A stretch of DNA of 41,816 nucleotides from Bacillota bacterium (GCA_012521405.1 JAAYMK010000018.1:1-41816); one strand, 5' to 3'. Positions 15,557-24,037 are shown, numbered from the stretch's first letter. Numbers and translations are program-made. Notes: generated by a model from the sequence alone, not told the origin.

Positions 15557-16762
15557 ATGAGGGATACAAAGCTTTCGTGGAAAAATGTTGTGTTAGGTTT
15601 GCAGCATTTAGTGGCCATGAGTGGGGCAACTATTATCGTACCGCTCATAACCGGTTTAAATGTTTCTGTTGCTTTATTTACAGCGGGAATAGGTACATTA
15701 ATTTTTCACTTTTTCACCAAAGGCAAAGTTCCTGTTTTTTTGGGTAGTAGCTTTGCCTTTATTGGTGTCATTAGCATGATTGGGGCAGAATACGGGTTGG
15801 AATACGCAGTGGGCGGAATCACTGTGGCCGGCTTAATCTACGTGCTTTTTGCCATCATTGTGAAACTGGTAGGCTTAGAAAGAATAAATAAGCTCTTTCC
15901 ACCTGTTGTTACCGGTTCCATGATTATAGTTATTGGTCTCACACTGGCCCCGTCAGTGATTAATGCCAATATTGTGGAAGCCGCAACGGGAACTTTAGGA
16001 CAAAGATGGTTAGTGGCCATGGTTGTGGCTTTAACTATGGTTATTGTCAGTATCTTTGTCAAAGGCTTTTTTAAACTCACACCCATTTTATTTGGTTTTG
16101 TTGCCGGGTATATAGTGGCGGCTTCTTTAGGCATGCTGGATACAGCAGCCATTGCCGAAGCAAATTGGTTCCAAGTGCCGCCCTTTATGCTGCCGAAATT
16201 TAGTTGGGATGCTGTAATTACCGTAGCGTCAGTTACCATTGTTACTATTATGGAACATATTGGCGATGTGACAACAATCAGCGCCGTAACACGGGCAAAT
16301 TTTCTTAAAAATCCAGGTTTGCACATGACTTTAATTGGTGACGGTTTAGCTACAACTGTAGCCGGGCTTTTAGGCGGGCCAGCCAACACCACCTATTCGG
16401 AAAACACCGGTGTCTTGGCCATGACAGGCAATTATAATCCCTTTACTTTGGAGCTGGCAGCAATCTTTGCCATTATCTTGGCTTTTATCGGTAAACTGGG
16501 AGTCGCACTGCAATCAATTCCGGCTCCTGTAATTGGCGGTGCCAGTATAATTTTATTTGGTATGATTGCCAGTATCGGGCTTAGAACCATTAAAGACGCT
16601 GATGTGGACTTAAACCGCAATCGTAATCTGCTTATTATCTCCATTATGCTGGTTTTAGGTATTTCCGGGGTTAGCATACCTATTGCCGGTAATATTGCTC
16701 TCACCGGTTTAAGTTTATCGGCGCTGGTGGGCATTATTTTAAATCAGGTTTTGCCCGAGTAG
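15557..16762 (+). CDS. NCS2 uracil/xanthine permease
   Basis: Inner-membrane nucleobase:proton symporter of the NAT/NCS2 family, 401 aa with about 12-14 hydrophobic segments. Diagnostic features are WKNVVLGLQHLVAMSGATIIVPLITGL at the N-terminus, ITVASVTIVTIMEHIGDVTTISAVT in the middle (substrate-site region with Glu and His) and GGPANTTYSENTGVLAMTG. These match UraA-type uracil permeases best. ATG 15557 follows AAAGGAG. A TATAAT at 15530-15535 lies close upstream with a TTGCCA at a short spacing, and I see no purine riboswitch or PyrR site. Confidence 0.9.
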   Translation: MRDTKLSWKNVVLGLQHLVAMSGATIIVPLITGLNVSVALFTAGIGTLIFHFFTKGKVPVFLGSSFAFIGVISMIGAEYGLEYAVGGITVAGLIYVLFAIIVKLVGLERINKLFPPVVTGSMIIVIGLTLAPSVINANIVEAATGTLGQRWLVAMVVALTMVIVSIFVKGFFKLTPILFGFVAGYIVAASLGMLDTAAIAEANWFQVPPFMLPKFSWDAVITVASVTIVTIMEHIGDVTTISAVTRANFLKNPGLHMTLIGDGLATTVAGLLGGPANTTYSENTGVLAMTGNYNPFTLELAAIFAIILAFIGKLGVALQSIPAPVIGGASIILFGMIASIGLRTIKDADVDLNRNRNLLIISIMLVLGISGVSIPIAGNIALTGLSLSALVGIILNQVLPE

Positions 16763-16849
16763 GATTCGGGGGGCAGGAAAATCCCTTTCCGGCAGGAATT
16801 AGATAATTAAAGGCAGAATTGGTAAAAATAATGGCGGAGGTGATTTTAC

Positions 16850-17563
16850 ATGAAACTCACTCCGCGTCTGCAAGCCATTGCAGAGTTGATTCCTCCCGGC
16901 AGTGTTGTTGCCGATATTGGAACTGATCATGCTTATTTACCGGTTTATTTACTGCAGGAACAGATTTGCGGGCAGGCAATTGCCGCCGATGTAAAAGAAG
17001 CGCCCCTTGCCCAGGCACAGGAGACCGTTGCCGCATTTAACTGTCACCAGAAAATTGATTTGCGATTGGGTGACGGTCTTGATGTACTTAAAGAGGAAGA
17101 TGGTGTAGATACCATTGTTATCGCAGGCCTAGGGGGACGGACAATTGTGCGGATTTTAGCAAAGGGGCAAGAAAAGCTTAAAGGCATAAAAAGGCTAATT
17201 TTACAGCCTATGAATGAATCAGGCTGCTTACGTTTATATCTGGCTAAAAACGGGTTCGCCATTGTGGCGGAAAAATTGGTGACAGAAGGAAAACGCCTTT
17301 ATGAAATAATTTTAGCCATGCCGGGACAGGAACGGGAAAAAGATCCCTTTCGCCTTGCTTTAGGGCCGCGGCTTTTAGAAAATAATCCTCCGCTTCTACC
17401 GGTATTACTGCAGGAAAAAATACGTAAACTGCGTATAGTCTATCGCAGCCTGCAGCAGGCACAAAAGGAAGATGTGTCAGAAAAATTAGATAAAGTGCAA
17501 AAGGAATTAACATGTCTGCAGGAGGTGCTAGAGCATGCCGGTAAGCGTACAGATGCTTACTAA
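16850..17563 (+). CDS. trmK: tRNA (adenine(22)-N1)-methyltransferase (TrmK)
   Basis: SAM-dependent methyltransferase that makes m1A22 in tRNA, 237 aa. The SAM site VVADIGTDHAYLPVYLL is at about 18-34, AADVKEAPLAQA is motif II, RLGDGLDVL follows, then IVIAGLGGRTIVRIL (NxxGMGG-like) and LILQPMNESGCLRLYL. The C-terminal helical hairpin is typical of YqfN/TrmK. ATG 16850 follows GGCGGAGGTGATT. It overlaps the next gene by 29 bases. The trmK-nif3 order is the usual one downstream of rpoD, here separated from it by about 4 kb. Confidence 0.93.
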   Translation: MKLTPRLQAIAELIPPGSVVADIGTDHAYLPVYLLQEQICGQAIAADVKEAPLAQAQETVAAFNCHQKIDLRLGDGLDVLKEEDGVDTIVIAGLGGRTIVRILAKGQEKLKGIKRLILQPMNESGCLRLYLAKNGFAIVAEKLVTEGKRLYEIILAMPGQEREKDPFRLALGPRLLENNPPLLPVLLQEKIRKLRIVYRSLQQAQKEDVSEKLDKVQKELTCLQEVLEHAGKRTDAY

Positions 17564-18653
17564 AATCCTTGAGAAATTGGCACCAAAACGCTTGGCGGAA
17601 AAATGGGATAATGTGGGACTGCAAATTGGCAGTTACCAGGATACAGTTAATAAAGTACTTATTGCTTTAGATCTTACTGAAGCCGTGGTGGAAGAAGCCA
17701 AAAAAGTGGGAGCCGATTTTATTATTACCCATCATCCTTTTATTTTTAAACCGCTGCAAGCTATCCGGACGGATTTGATGCCGGGCAAACTGGTGAAAGA
17801 AATTATTTTGGCAGGGATTGGCGTTTATGCAGCGCACACTAATTTGGACCTGGCTAGTGGTGGTGTGAACGACGCTTTAGCCCACTGCCTTGGTTTGAAA
17901 GAAAAAAAAGTTTTACGGCCTTATGGACACGAAGCATTAGAAAAAATTGTGGTCTTTGTACCCAAAGGCTATGAGGATAAAGTACGCCAGGCTATGACGG
18001 CCGCCGGTGCCGGCTGGATCGGTAATTATAGTGACTGTACTTTTCAAACTCCCGGAATCGGGACTTTTCTGCCCCGGGAGGGTACCGATCCTTTCCTGGG
18101 GGAAAAGGGCAAGTTAGAAAAAGCTGAGGAAATTCGCCTGGAGACAATTATGCCCTCAGCCATACGCAAAAGAGTAGTGCAGGCAATGCTCAAGGCGCAT
18201 CCCTATGAAGAGGTGGCTTATGATATTTACCCGCTTTTGAATGAAGGGGAACCTTATGGACTGGGCAGAGTGGGAACATTGGAGAAGCCCCTTGAGTTGG
18301 CGGAGTTCTGTCAACTGGTTAAAGACAGACTAAATATCTCTTTTGTACGGGTGGCCGGTGAGCTAAAGCGTCCTGTACAAAAAGTAGCCATTTGTGGAGG
18401 AGCCGGCAGTGAATTGCTGGAAGCGGCAAAATTTGCCGGAGCTGATGTGTTGCTTACGGCCGACGTGAAATATCATGAAGCGCAAGCGGCAGAGAATGCA
18501 GGGATTGTCATCATTGATGCCGGCCATGATGCCACGGAAAGAGTAATTGTACCCGTGTTATGTAATTATGTGCGTGAAGAACTGAAAAATTTGGGCCAGC
18601 AGGTGGAGATTATTGCTTCCACAGTGGAAACAAATCCATGGAAAATTTTTTAA
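17535..18653 (+). CDS. Nif3-like dinuclear metal centre protein (YqfO type)
   Basis: A 372-aa Nif3/DUF34 family protein, often labelled GTP cyclohydrolase I type 2-like. The core has WDNVGLQIG, FIITHHPFIFKP (metal-binding His pair) and AHTNLDLASGGVNDALA. The C-terminal half has AICGGAGSELLEAA, TADVKYHEAQ and DAGHDATERV, supplying the remaining metal ligands. The inserted middle domain (about 125-225), with AHPYEEVAYDIYPL, is the YqfO/PII-like insertion. The start ATG lies within trmK behind AGGAGGTGCTAGAGC, so translation is coupled. The cellular role of this family is not settled. Confidence 0.92.
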   Translation: MPVSVQMLTKILEKLAPKRLAEKWDNVGLQIGSYQDTVNKVLIALDLTEAVVEEAKKVGADFIITHHPFIFKPLQAIRTDLMPGKLVKEIILAGIGVYAAHTNLDLASGGVNDALAHCLGLKEKKVLRPYGHEALEKIVVFVPKGYEDKVRQAMTAAGAGWIGNYSDCTFQTPGIGTFLPREGTDPFLGEKGKLEKAEEIRLETIMPSAIRKRVVQAMLKAHPYEEVAYDIYPLLNEGEPYGLGRVGTLEKPLELAEFCQLVKDRLNISFVRVAGELKRPVQKVAICGGAGSELLEAAKFAGADVLLTADVKYHEAQAAENAGIVIIDAGHDATERVIVPVLCNYVREELKNLGQQVEIIASTVETNPWKIF

Positions 18654-18681
18654 GACAGGTTTGTGCCTGTCTTTTTGTTTT
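18653..18681 (+). terminator. Terminator after the Nif3-family gene
   Basis: AGACAGG (18653-18659) pairs with CCTGTCT (18666-18672), followed by a T-rich tract. Confidence 0.85.
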
Positions 18682-18764
18682 TTTATTCAATGTGGTTTTA
18701 AGAGGAATTCCACCTTAAGCTTGTGGGGTGGTCAGGACTAAAGGTCCGTTAAAGGAGGAAAACC

Positions 18765-19487
18765 ATGGAACAATTGCAAAATCTTTATCGTCTACAACAA
18801 GTGGAACTAAAGCTTTGCGCTTGGCAAGAAAAATTGAAAAATTTACCGGTGTACGCGGCTTTTACGCAAGCCAAGGCGGAAGTGATGCGGGCAAAGGAAG
18901 CGGTTGAAGCGCTGCAAGAGAAATTCACTACACAGCAAAGGCAAGTGAAAAAATTAGAATACAATTTGCAAGAGACGGAAGCAAAGGAGCAGGATTTACA
19001 AAAAGAACTTTTTGGTGATAATAAAACGGCAAGGGAAGTGCAACAGCTGGAGAAAAAAGCAAAAATTTTGCGGCAAAATTTTTTGCAACAGGAAGAAGAG
19101 TTAATCGCTTCCCTGGAAGTAACGGAGGCGTTGGCAGAAGCATTAACTCAGGCCAGGCAAAATTATCAAAAGTTACGCAAGGATTTGCAGGCAGTACAAC
19201 AACAAGGGAAAAGGGAAATACGGCAAATAAAAGCGAAAATAAAAGAATTGCAGGCAGAAAAGCTTCGACTGGAAGCACTCATCCCTCAGGAGCTTAAAAC
19301 AGAATATCAAAGGCTACGCTCCCACTTTCAGGGGAAACCGTTGGCAGAGGTAAAAAACGGTATCTGCAGCGGCTGTTATGTGGCCATACCTCTTAGTATT
19401 AACAGTAGACTTTTGGCACAAAAAATGATTTATTGTGAAAACTGCGGTCGCTTGCTGGTTTTTTTCCCGGAGAAAGAAGACGATTGA
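18765..19487 (+). CDS. Coiled-coil protein with C4-type zinc ribbon
   Basis: A 240-aa protein with a long antiparallel coiled coil (about 5-185, rich in Gln, Glu, Lys and Leu) and a C-terminal zinc ribbon: C-S-G-C-Y-V-A-I-P-L and C-E-N-C-G-R-L-L supply four cysteines. This family regularly sits beside nif3 and rnpB in Clostridia and is annotated as a putative nucleic-acid-binding or regulatory zinc ribbon protein. ATG 18765 follows AAAGGAGG. The function is inferred only from architecture and neighbourhood. Confidence 0.88.
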   Translation: MEQLQNLYRLQQVELKLCAWQEKLKNLPVYAAFTQAKAEVMRAKEAVEALQEKFTTQQRQVKKLEYNLQETEAKEQDLQKELFGDNKTAREVQQLEKKAKILRQNFLQQEEELIASLEVTEALAEALTQARQNYQKLRKDLQAVQQQGKREIRQIKAKIKELQAEKLRLEALIPQELKTEYQRLRSHFQGKPLAEVKNGICSGCYVAIPLSINSRLLAQKMIYCENCGRLLVFFPEKEDD

Positions 19488-19510
19488 AGGCTATTTTCCG
19501 CATATTTCCT

Positions 19511-19539
19511 TTGACGATAAAGTTTTTTTATGCTATACT
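19511..19539 (+). promoter_or_regulatory. Promoter of rnpB
   Basis: TTGACG (19511-19516), 17-base spacer and TATACT (19534-19539). The predicted start near 19546 is just before the RNase P RNA. Confidence 0.8.
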
Positions 19540-19555
19540 TTAAATTCCTGAGTAA

Positions 19556-20003
19556 GCAATGCAAAGCAGGTCGGATAGTCGCGGGGTAATGCTTTACTCC
19601 GAGGAAAGTCCGAGCTCCATAGGGCAGGGTGCTGGGTAACGCCCAGTGAGGGTGACCTCAAGGAAAGTGCCACAGAAATTATACCGCAAACCGGAGGTCA
19701 GATGTCAGAGGTCGGTTTACCGGAACTATGTAGGAATCGCTGTTTGGATTTTATCGAGACTGATGCTGACATCTGATCTCCGGTTTGTAAGGGTGAAATG
19801 GTGCGGTAAGAGCGCACCAGCGGTCAGGTGACTGGCCGGCTAGGTAAACCCCACCTGGAGCAAGACCAAATAGGGGAGAGATGACGTTGCCCGCCGATCT
19901 CCCGGGTTAGGTCGCTAGAGGTGTTAGGCAACTAACATCCCAGAGAGATGACTATCGCCCCGGAAGGGGAACAGAACTCGGCTTACAGACCTGCTTTGCA
20001 TAA
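19556..20003 (+). ncRNA. rnpB: RNase P RNA, type A, with expanded P12
   Basis: Catalytic RNA that matures tRNA 5' ends. The ends pair: GCAAAGCAGGTC (19561-19572) with GACCTGCTTTGC (19988-19999). Conserved cores are GAGGAAAGTCCGAGCTCC (19601-19618), CACAGAAAT-ATACCGC before P12, AAGGGTGAAATGGTGCGGTAAGAG after it, GGAGCAAGACCAAATAGGG (type A signature), CAGAACTCGGCTTACAGACC at the 3' end. P12 is unusual: 22-bp arms 19687-19708 and 19766-19787 match with one G-U wobble and enclose a 57-base loop, so the RNA is about 445 nt. Confidence 0.96.
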
Positions 20004-20010
20004 AATGATT

Positions 20011-20040
20011 AAAGCACCGGATTTTATGGCGGTGCTTTTT
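20011..20040 (+). terminator. Terminator of rnpB
   Basis: AAAGCACCG (20011-20019) pairs with CGGTGCTTT (20030-20038), continuing into T. Confidence 0.88.
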
Positions 20041-20451
20041 GTCTTTTTAGGTATTGTCTATGAAGAGTATTTGAAACTTTGTCTAGTTATCAAGACGGCC
20101 TTTATTTTGTAGGAGTAGATTCCGGTGTGCTCCGGTCTGTGTTTCAGACCTGGGCAATTCCATACCCGGATGAAAAATATCTTGAATTTCTGCTTATTTA
20201 TTAAAACCGCCATTTGTGGCGGTGTTTTTGGAAAATTATTTCATACAAATTTTGTAGGAAAGCATGAGAAAATTAAACAAAATATACAAATATTACAAGT
20301 ACAAAAAAGCAAAATTATGTATAATTATGGTTGTCTTAAAAGCGCAATTATGGTAGATTTAAAGTAAGTTCACGCAATTTTTACATTATTTTGGGGTCTC
20401 TTAAAAAGCGCCGGTCGACCGGTAGCATGAAAATAGGATGGGAGGCTTCAT
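20041..20451 (+). other. Intergenic region with one candidate structured RNA
   Basis: There is no gene in this 410-base stretch. It holds a compact two-part stem at 20121-20170 and an intrinsic terminator at 20206-20229, both described separately. An AT-rich tract with TATAAT at 20320-20325 follows. A perfect palindrome CCGGTCGACCGG sits at 20411-20422, 30 bases before the next start codon, and may be an operator or a leader hairpin. Confidence 0.5.
20121..20229 (+). ncRNA. Candidate small structured RNA with terminator
   Basis: TCCGGTGTG (20121-20129) pairs with CATAC-CCGGA (20161-20170) through one bulged C. Inside it GGTCTG (20134-20139) pairs with CAGACC (20145-20150). A terminator follows: ACCGCC (20206-20211)/GGCGGT (20218-20223) plus T. 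No open frame fits and no known class is recognised. It may instead be a readthrough region of the rnpB transcript. Confidence 0.35.
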
Positions 20452-21996
20452 ATGAGTTCGAATATTTCGAATTTAGAAAAAAAGTCCCTTTATACAGTGG
20501 AGAATACGGCAACAATTTTAATGCAACCGGTTTATAATGAAGCGCAGCGGATTGTTGATTTTAAACTTGTTGATTGTAAAGAGTGTCGCAAATTTATTGG
20601 CGATGGGCAGGTTACACAAAATAGATACTTATCGCAATTATTTTTTCATGACACAGTCTTTTGGCGTAACCTGCTCATTTTTACTAATAACGACTTTAGC
20701 TCTGAAGCAGAAATGGCGGTTAAGCTGCAAGGGAAGAGCTATAAAGCTTTTGTGAAAAAATTTAACCAAAATTACGTGGTCAGGTTATGTGCAGAGGTAG
20801 AAGAATCTGCTTCCCACCTATACGTAAAAGAGAGCAAAGGGAAAACACCTTCTCTTTATCGTGATAAACTGACAGGTTTTTATAACTTCAATTATTTTCA
20901 GGAGATATTGCCCCGGACTTTGGAAAAGCAAAGGCAGCCTCTGGGATTAATTTTACTCACTGTTAACGGGCTGCAGCTTATTTATCAGCTTTTGGGAAAA
21001 GAAACCGGCGATAAGTATTTAAAGTCTGCGGCAGATCTCCTTTTGTCTATAATGGGGAAGAAAACAACAACACTACGTTTGGCAGATGATGAATTGGCCG
21101 TGCTTGTAGCGGCCTCATCTGCTGAAGAAGTAAAAGTACTGGTGCAGAAACTGAGAAACTGCAGCAAGCAAATTAAAGAACCTTTTAAAACATGTTTGTC
21201 TGTTGAGGCGGCCTTCAGCAAAACAGGCAAGCAAAATTTAAATGAGCTTTATGCCATAGCAAAGTATAAATTAAGACAATATAAGCAAAAAAATAGAAAT
21301 CGCCTCCAGGCTGATGTAATAAAATACATCAGAAAATTGATAACTTCTGAATATAACCGTGCTCCGCAGCATTGGGAAAGTTTAGACATGCTGCTGGTTA
21401 AGTTAGGTGTTCTTCTGGGTTTAACGTCAAAGCAGCTGGAAGATTTAAGAATGTTGGCTATCCTGCATGATATCGGTATTGTCAAAGTACCTAAAGAAAT
21501 TGTCTTGAAACCAAAAAAACTTACCATCCAAGAATGGCATCAAATCAAAAAACATTGTGAAGCCGGAGCGCAAATTGTTTATACCATCCCGGAATTTGCT
21601 TCCGTGGCTGAAGCAATTTTATACCACCATGAGCGTTGGGACGGTTGCGGTTATCCCCGGGGTTTAAAGGGAAAGGAAATACCGCTTTTGTCCAGGGTGT
21701 TTGCCGTTGTTGATGCTTTTGATGCCATGACACAGCATAGAGTTTATCGTGAAAAAATTTCACCCTTGGAGGCACTGGCTGAATTGGAGAAATGTGCCGG
21801 CAAGCAGTTTGATCCGGAAATTGTGCTCATGTTCGGCTCTATGATTCGCCGGGAAGAGTTGAGTAAAAGAATGGAAAAGGAGAGAGAAAAATTAAAAGAA
21901 ATTGCCGCCACAAAGGGGGTTAACAGTAAGGAAGCATTGGAACAAAGCAAACTTATTGACCAGATTCATAACGAACTTAACAAATTTAAGTTTTAA
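20452..21996 (+). CDS. Degenerate GGDEF plus HD-GYP signalling protein
   Basis: A 514-aa cytoplasmic protein. The N-terminal 1-125 resembles a PAS-like sensor but is not firmly assigned. A GGDEF-like domain (about 136-280) begins YRDKLTGFYNFNYFQEIL, but its signature GGDEF reads A211-D-D-E-L215, so cyclase activity is doubtful. The HD-GYP domain (about 290-480) has His339-Asp340 in LHDIGIVKVP, YHHERWDGCGYPRG and RVFAVVDAFDAMT, the pattern of cyclic-di-GMP phosphodiesterases. The usual lysine after HDIG is isoleucine. A lysine- and glutamate-rich tail follows. ATG 20452 follows GGGAGGCTTCAT. The degenerate GGDEF may act as a regulatory GTP or c-di-GMP sensor. Confidence 0.88.
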   Translation: MSSNISNLEKKSLYTVENTATILMQPVYNEAQRIVDFKLVDCKECRKFIGDGQVTQNRYLSQLFFHDTVFWRNLLIFTNNDFSSEAEMAVKLQGKSYKAFVKKFNQNYVVRLCAEVEESASHLYVKESKGKTPSLYRDKLTGFYNFNYFQEILPRTLEKQRQPLGLILLTVNGLQLIYQLLGKETGDKYLKSAADLLLSIMGKKTTTLRLADDELAVLVAASSAEEVKVLVQKLRNCSKQIKEPFKTCLSVEAAFSKTGKQNLNELYAIAKYKLRQYKQKNRNRLQADVIKYIRKLITSEYNRAPQHWESLDMLLVKLGVLLGLTSKQLEDLRMLAILHDIGIVKVPKEIVLKPKKLTIQEWHQIKKHCEAGAQIVYTIPEFASVAEAILYHHERWDGCGYPRGLKGKEIPLLSRVFAVVDAFDAMTQHRVYREKISPLEALAELEKCAGKQFDPEIVLMFGSMIRREELSKRMEKEREKLKEIAATKGVNSKEALEQSKLIDQIHNELNKFKF

Positions 21997-22020
21997 TGCT
22001 TTTTTAAGCAGTTTTTTTTT
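21997..22020 (+). terminator. Short terminator after the HD-GYP gene
   Basis: TGCTT (21997-22001) pairs with AAGCA (22006-22010), followed by G and nine T. The stem is short. Confidence 0.6.
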
Positions 22021-22061
22021 GCATAAAATAAGTTAGCGGCTGGTTTTTTGGGGGGAAAATT

Positions 22062-22159
22062 ATGGAGTTTAGCCATTTATTATTGCTGGGTTAGGTATCG
22101 GGTATGCTATAAAAGAATTTTTACTAAAAATAAACTTTGCAAGGATGGTAGAGCCATGA
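22062..22159 (+). pseudogene. Possible small membrane peptide gene with one-base frameshift
   Basis: ATG 22062 behind GGGGGGAAAAT reads MEFSHLLLLG and then stops. If one T is added near 22090-22092, the frame continues as LGIGYAIKEFLLKINFARMVEP and ends in a TGA that overlaps the ATG of the next gene (ATGA). The result would be a short protein of about 32 residues with one hydrophobic segment, translationally coupled to the P-type ATPase. The inference rests on the ribosome binding site, the reading pattern and the overlap. It could be chance. Confidence 0.3.
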
Positions 22160-22884
22160 AACCATTTGCGCAAAATGCTACAGAAGTATTAAAAGCACTG
22201 GCAACAAAGGAAACGGGGTTAACGGAAAAGGAAGCCCGGCTGCGTTTAGAGCATTACGGCAAAAACGTTTTAACACAAGAGCAAAAACAGACATTTACGC
22301 AAAAAATTTGGGCACAAATTAAAGATCCCATGGTTTTAATTCTGATTGCTGCGGCTACAGTTGCCGGACTCTTGGGGGAAATTGCCGATACAGTCATTAT
22401 TTTGGCGGTTGTTTTTCTTAATACGATAGTTGGTCTTGTCCAAGAAAGTAAAGCAGAACAGGCTATAGAAGCTTTAAAGAAAATTAGTGCCGCTCAAGCT
22501 AAAGTCTTACGCCAGGGGCAGGTACAAGTAATTCCGGCAGAGTTGCTTGTACCCGGAGATATCGTCTTGTTGGATGCCGGCGACATGGTTCCTGCCGATT
22601 TACGGCTCATTGAAAGTTCATCCTTACGTATTGAAGAAGCATCTCTCACGGGTGAATCGGTTCCGGCAGAAAAAGATGCGCAAGTTACCTGTGCGGCAGA
22701 TTGCCCCCTGGGAGACCGTTTGAATATGGCCTTTAGTGGCAGTAGTATTGTTTACGGTCGCGGCAAAGGTGTAGTTACCGCCACCGGTATGGCTACCGAA
22801 ATGGGCCGCATTGCCGAACTTATAAGCGGGGTAGAGGAAACGCAAAACCTTATGATCCGGTCCAGGAAGTGGAGTCCCAATTGA
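22156..22884 (+). pseudogene. Calcium P-type ATPase, 5' fragment
   Basis: The N-terminal part of a P2-type (SERCA/PMCA-like) cation ATPase. ATG 22156 starts MKPFAQNATEVLKAL. It has the cation-ATPase N domain (about 1-65), M1-M2 hairpin (VLILIAAATVAGLLGEIADTVIILAVVFLNTIVGLV-type) and an intact actuator domain with SLTGESVPAEKD. The reading is normal to GRIAELISGVEETQ (about 22845). It then runs out of frame into sequence that in another frame reads YDPVQEVESQLIF, and stops at 22884. M3-M4, the DKTGT phosphorylation site and most of the nucleotide-binding domain are missing, roughly 270 residues against family length. Confidence 0.9.
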
Positions 22885-23996
22885 TTTTCGTCGGTTTGGT
22901 GGGGATGATGGATCCGCCTCGCCCTGAAGCTTATGAAGCCGTAAGCAAAAGTAAATCTGCCGGTATTGTGCCCGTCATGATTACCGGCGACCATAAGGAT
23001 ACTGCTGTTGCCATTGCCAAGGATTTAGGCATGATTGCTTCAGAAGAGGAAGCCCTAAGCGGGCATGAACTTGACAAGCTATCGGAAGAAGAATTTGCCG
23101 CTGTCCTGGAGCAATACAAAGTTTATGCCCGGGTAAGTCCGGAACATAAGGTGAGAATTGTCAAGGCATGGAAAAACCGTGATAAAGTTGTTGCCATGAC
23201 CGGTGACGGAGTCAATGACGCTCCTGCACTGAAAATTGCCGATATTGGTATTAGCATGGGTATCATCGGTACAGATGTGGCAAAAGATGTTTCCGATATG
23301 CTTTTGGCAGACGATAATTTTGCCACCATTGTGAATGCAGTGGAAGAAGGCCGCAAGATCTATAATAATGTGCGCAAAGCAGTACAGTTTTTACTTTCTA
23401 CCAATATGAGCGAAGTACTTTCTTTATTTGTGGCCACGCTGGTTCTGCCGGCCGGTACGCGTTTTTTAAGTCCCGTTCATATTTTGTGGATTAATTTGGT
23501 TTCAGACAGCATTCCGGCCATAGGTTTAGGGGTGGATCCGGCACATTCCCGTTTAATGGCTGAACCGCCGCGGGATACACGCAAAAGTTTTTTTGCCGAC
23601 GGGCTTGGCTTCAATATTTTTTATCAGGGCTTTCTTATTGCCTGTTTTACGCTGCTTTCCCATTATCTGGGTAGTTTAGTCTCCCCGCAAATCGGTACCA
23701 CCATGGCTTTCGTCACTTTATCCGCGTCGCAGTTTGTGCATGCAATTAATATTAAGCAAGGCAAAGATACTGTGTTTTCCCTGCGGACTTTAAATAACCC
23801 GGTTATAATTATAGGAAATATCTTACTTTTTTTCTTGACGGTGTTAGTGGTGCAGGTGCCTACTTTTGCCGCCTGGTTTAAATTAACGCCGCTTTCGTTA
23901 CAGCAATGGCTTTATGCCCTGGTTTTTTCGGTGGCCATTACACCGGTTGTGGAAATCGTCAAAGCTGTGCAGCGGGCAGCTGAACGTGCCACATAA
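22869..23996 (+). pseudogene. Calcium P-type ATPase, 3' fragment
   Basis: The C-terminal part of the same ATPase in the next frame. Family-like reading begins with YDPVQEVESQ at about 22855 and continues FVGLVGMMDPPRPEA, then VMITGDHKDTAVAIA and AMTGDGVNDAPALKIADIGISMG (phosphorylation-domain hinge motifs). M5-M10 follow, including LSTNMSEVLSLF and ILWINLVSDSIPA typical of calcium pumps. An in-frame ATG at 22872 exists, but the product would lack the catalytic Asp, so no pump function is expected. The junction with the 5' fragment indicates an internal deletion plus frameshift. Confidence 0.9.
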
Positions 23997-24009
23997 ATTT
24001 TAAGCTTTT

Positions 24010-24037
24010 TAGTTCCTTTCCGGGAACTATTTTTTTT
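24010..24037 (+). terminator. Terminator after the ATPase pseudogene
   Basis: TAGTTCC (24010-24016) pairs with GGAACTA (24023-24029), followed by eight T. Confidence 0.88.

Noticed and set aside
19646-19831. 61-codon frame within rnpB
   Set aside because: It lies wholly in RNase P RNA, including conserved cores and the P12 expansion.
20411-20422. CCGGTCGACCGG as part of a cyclic-di-GMP riboswitch for the HD-GYP gene
   Set aside because: There is no surrounding riboswitch core; it is only a short perfect palindrome.
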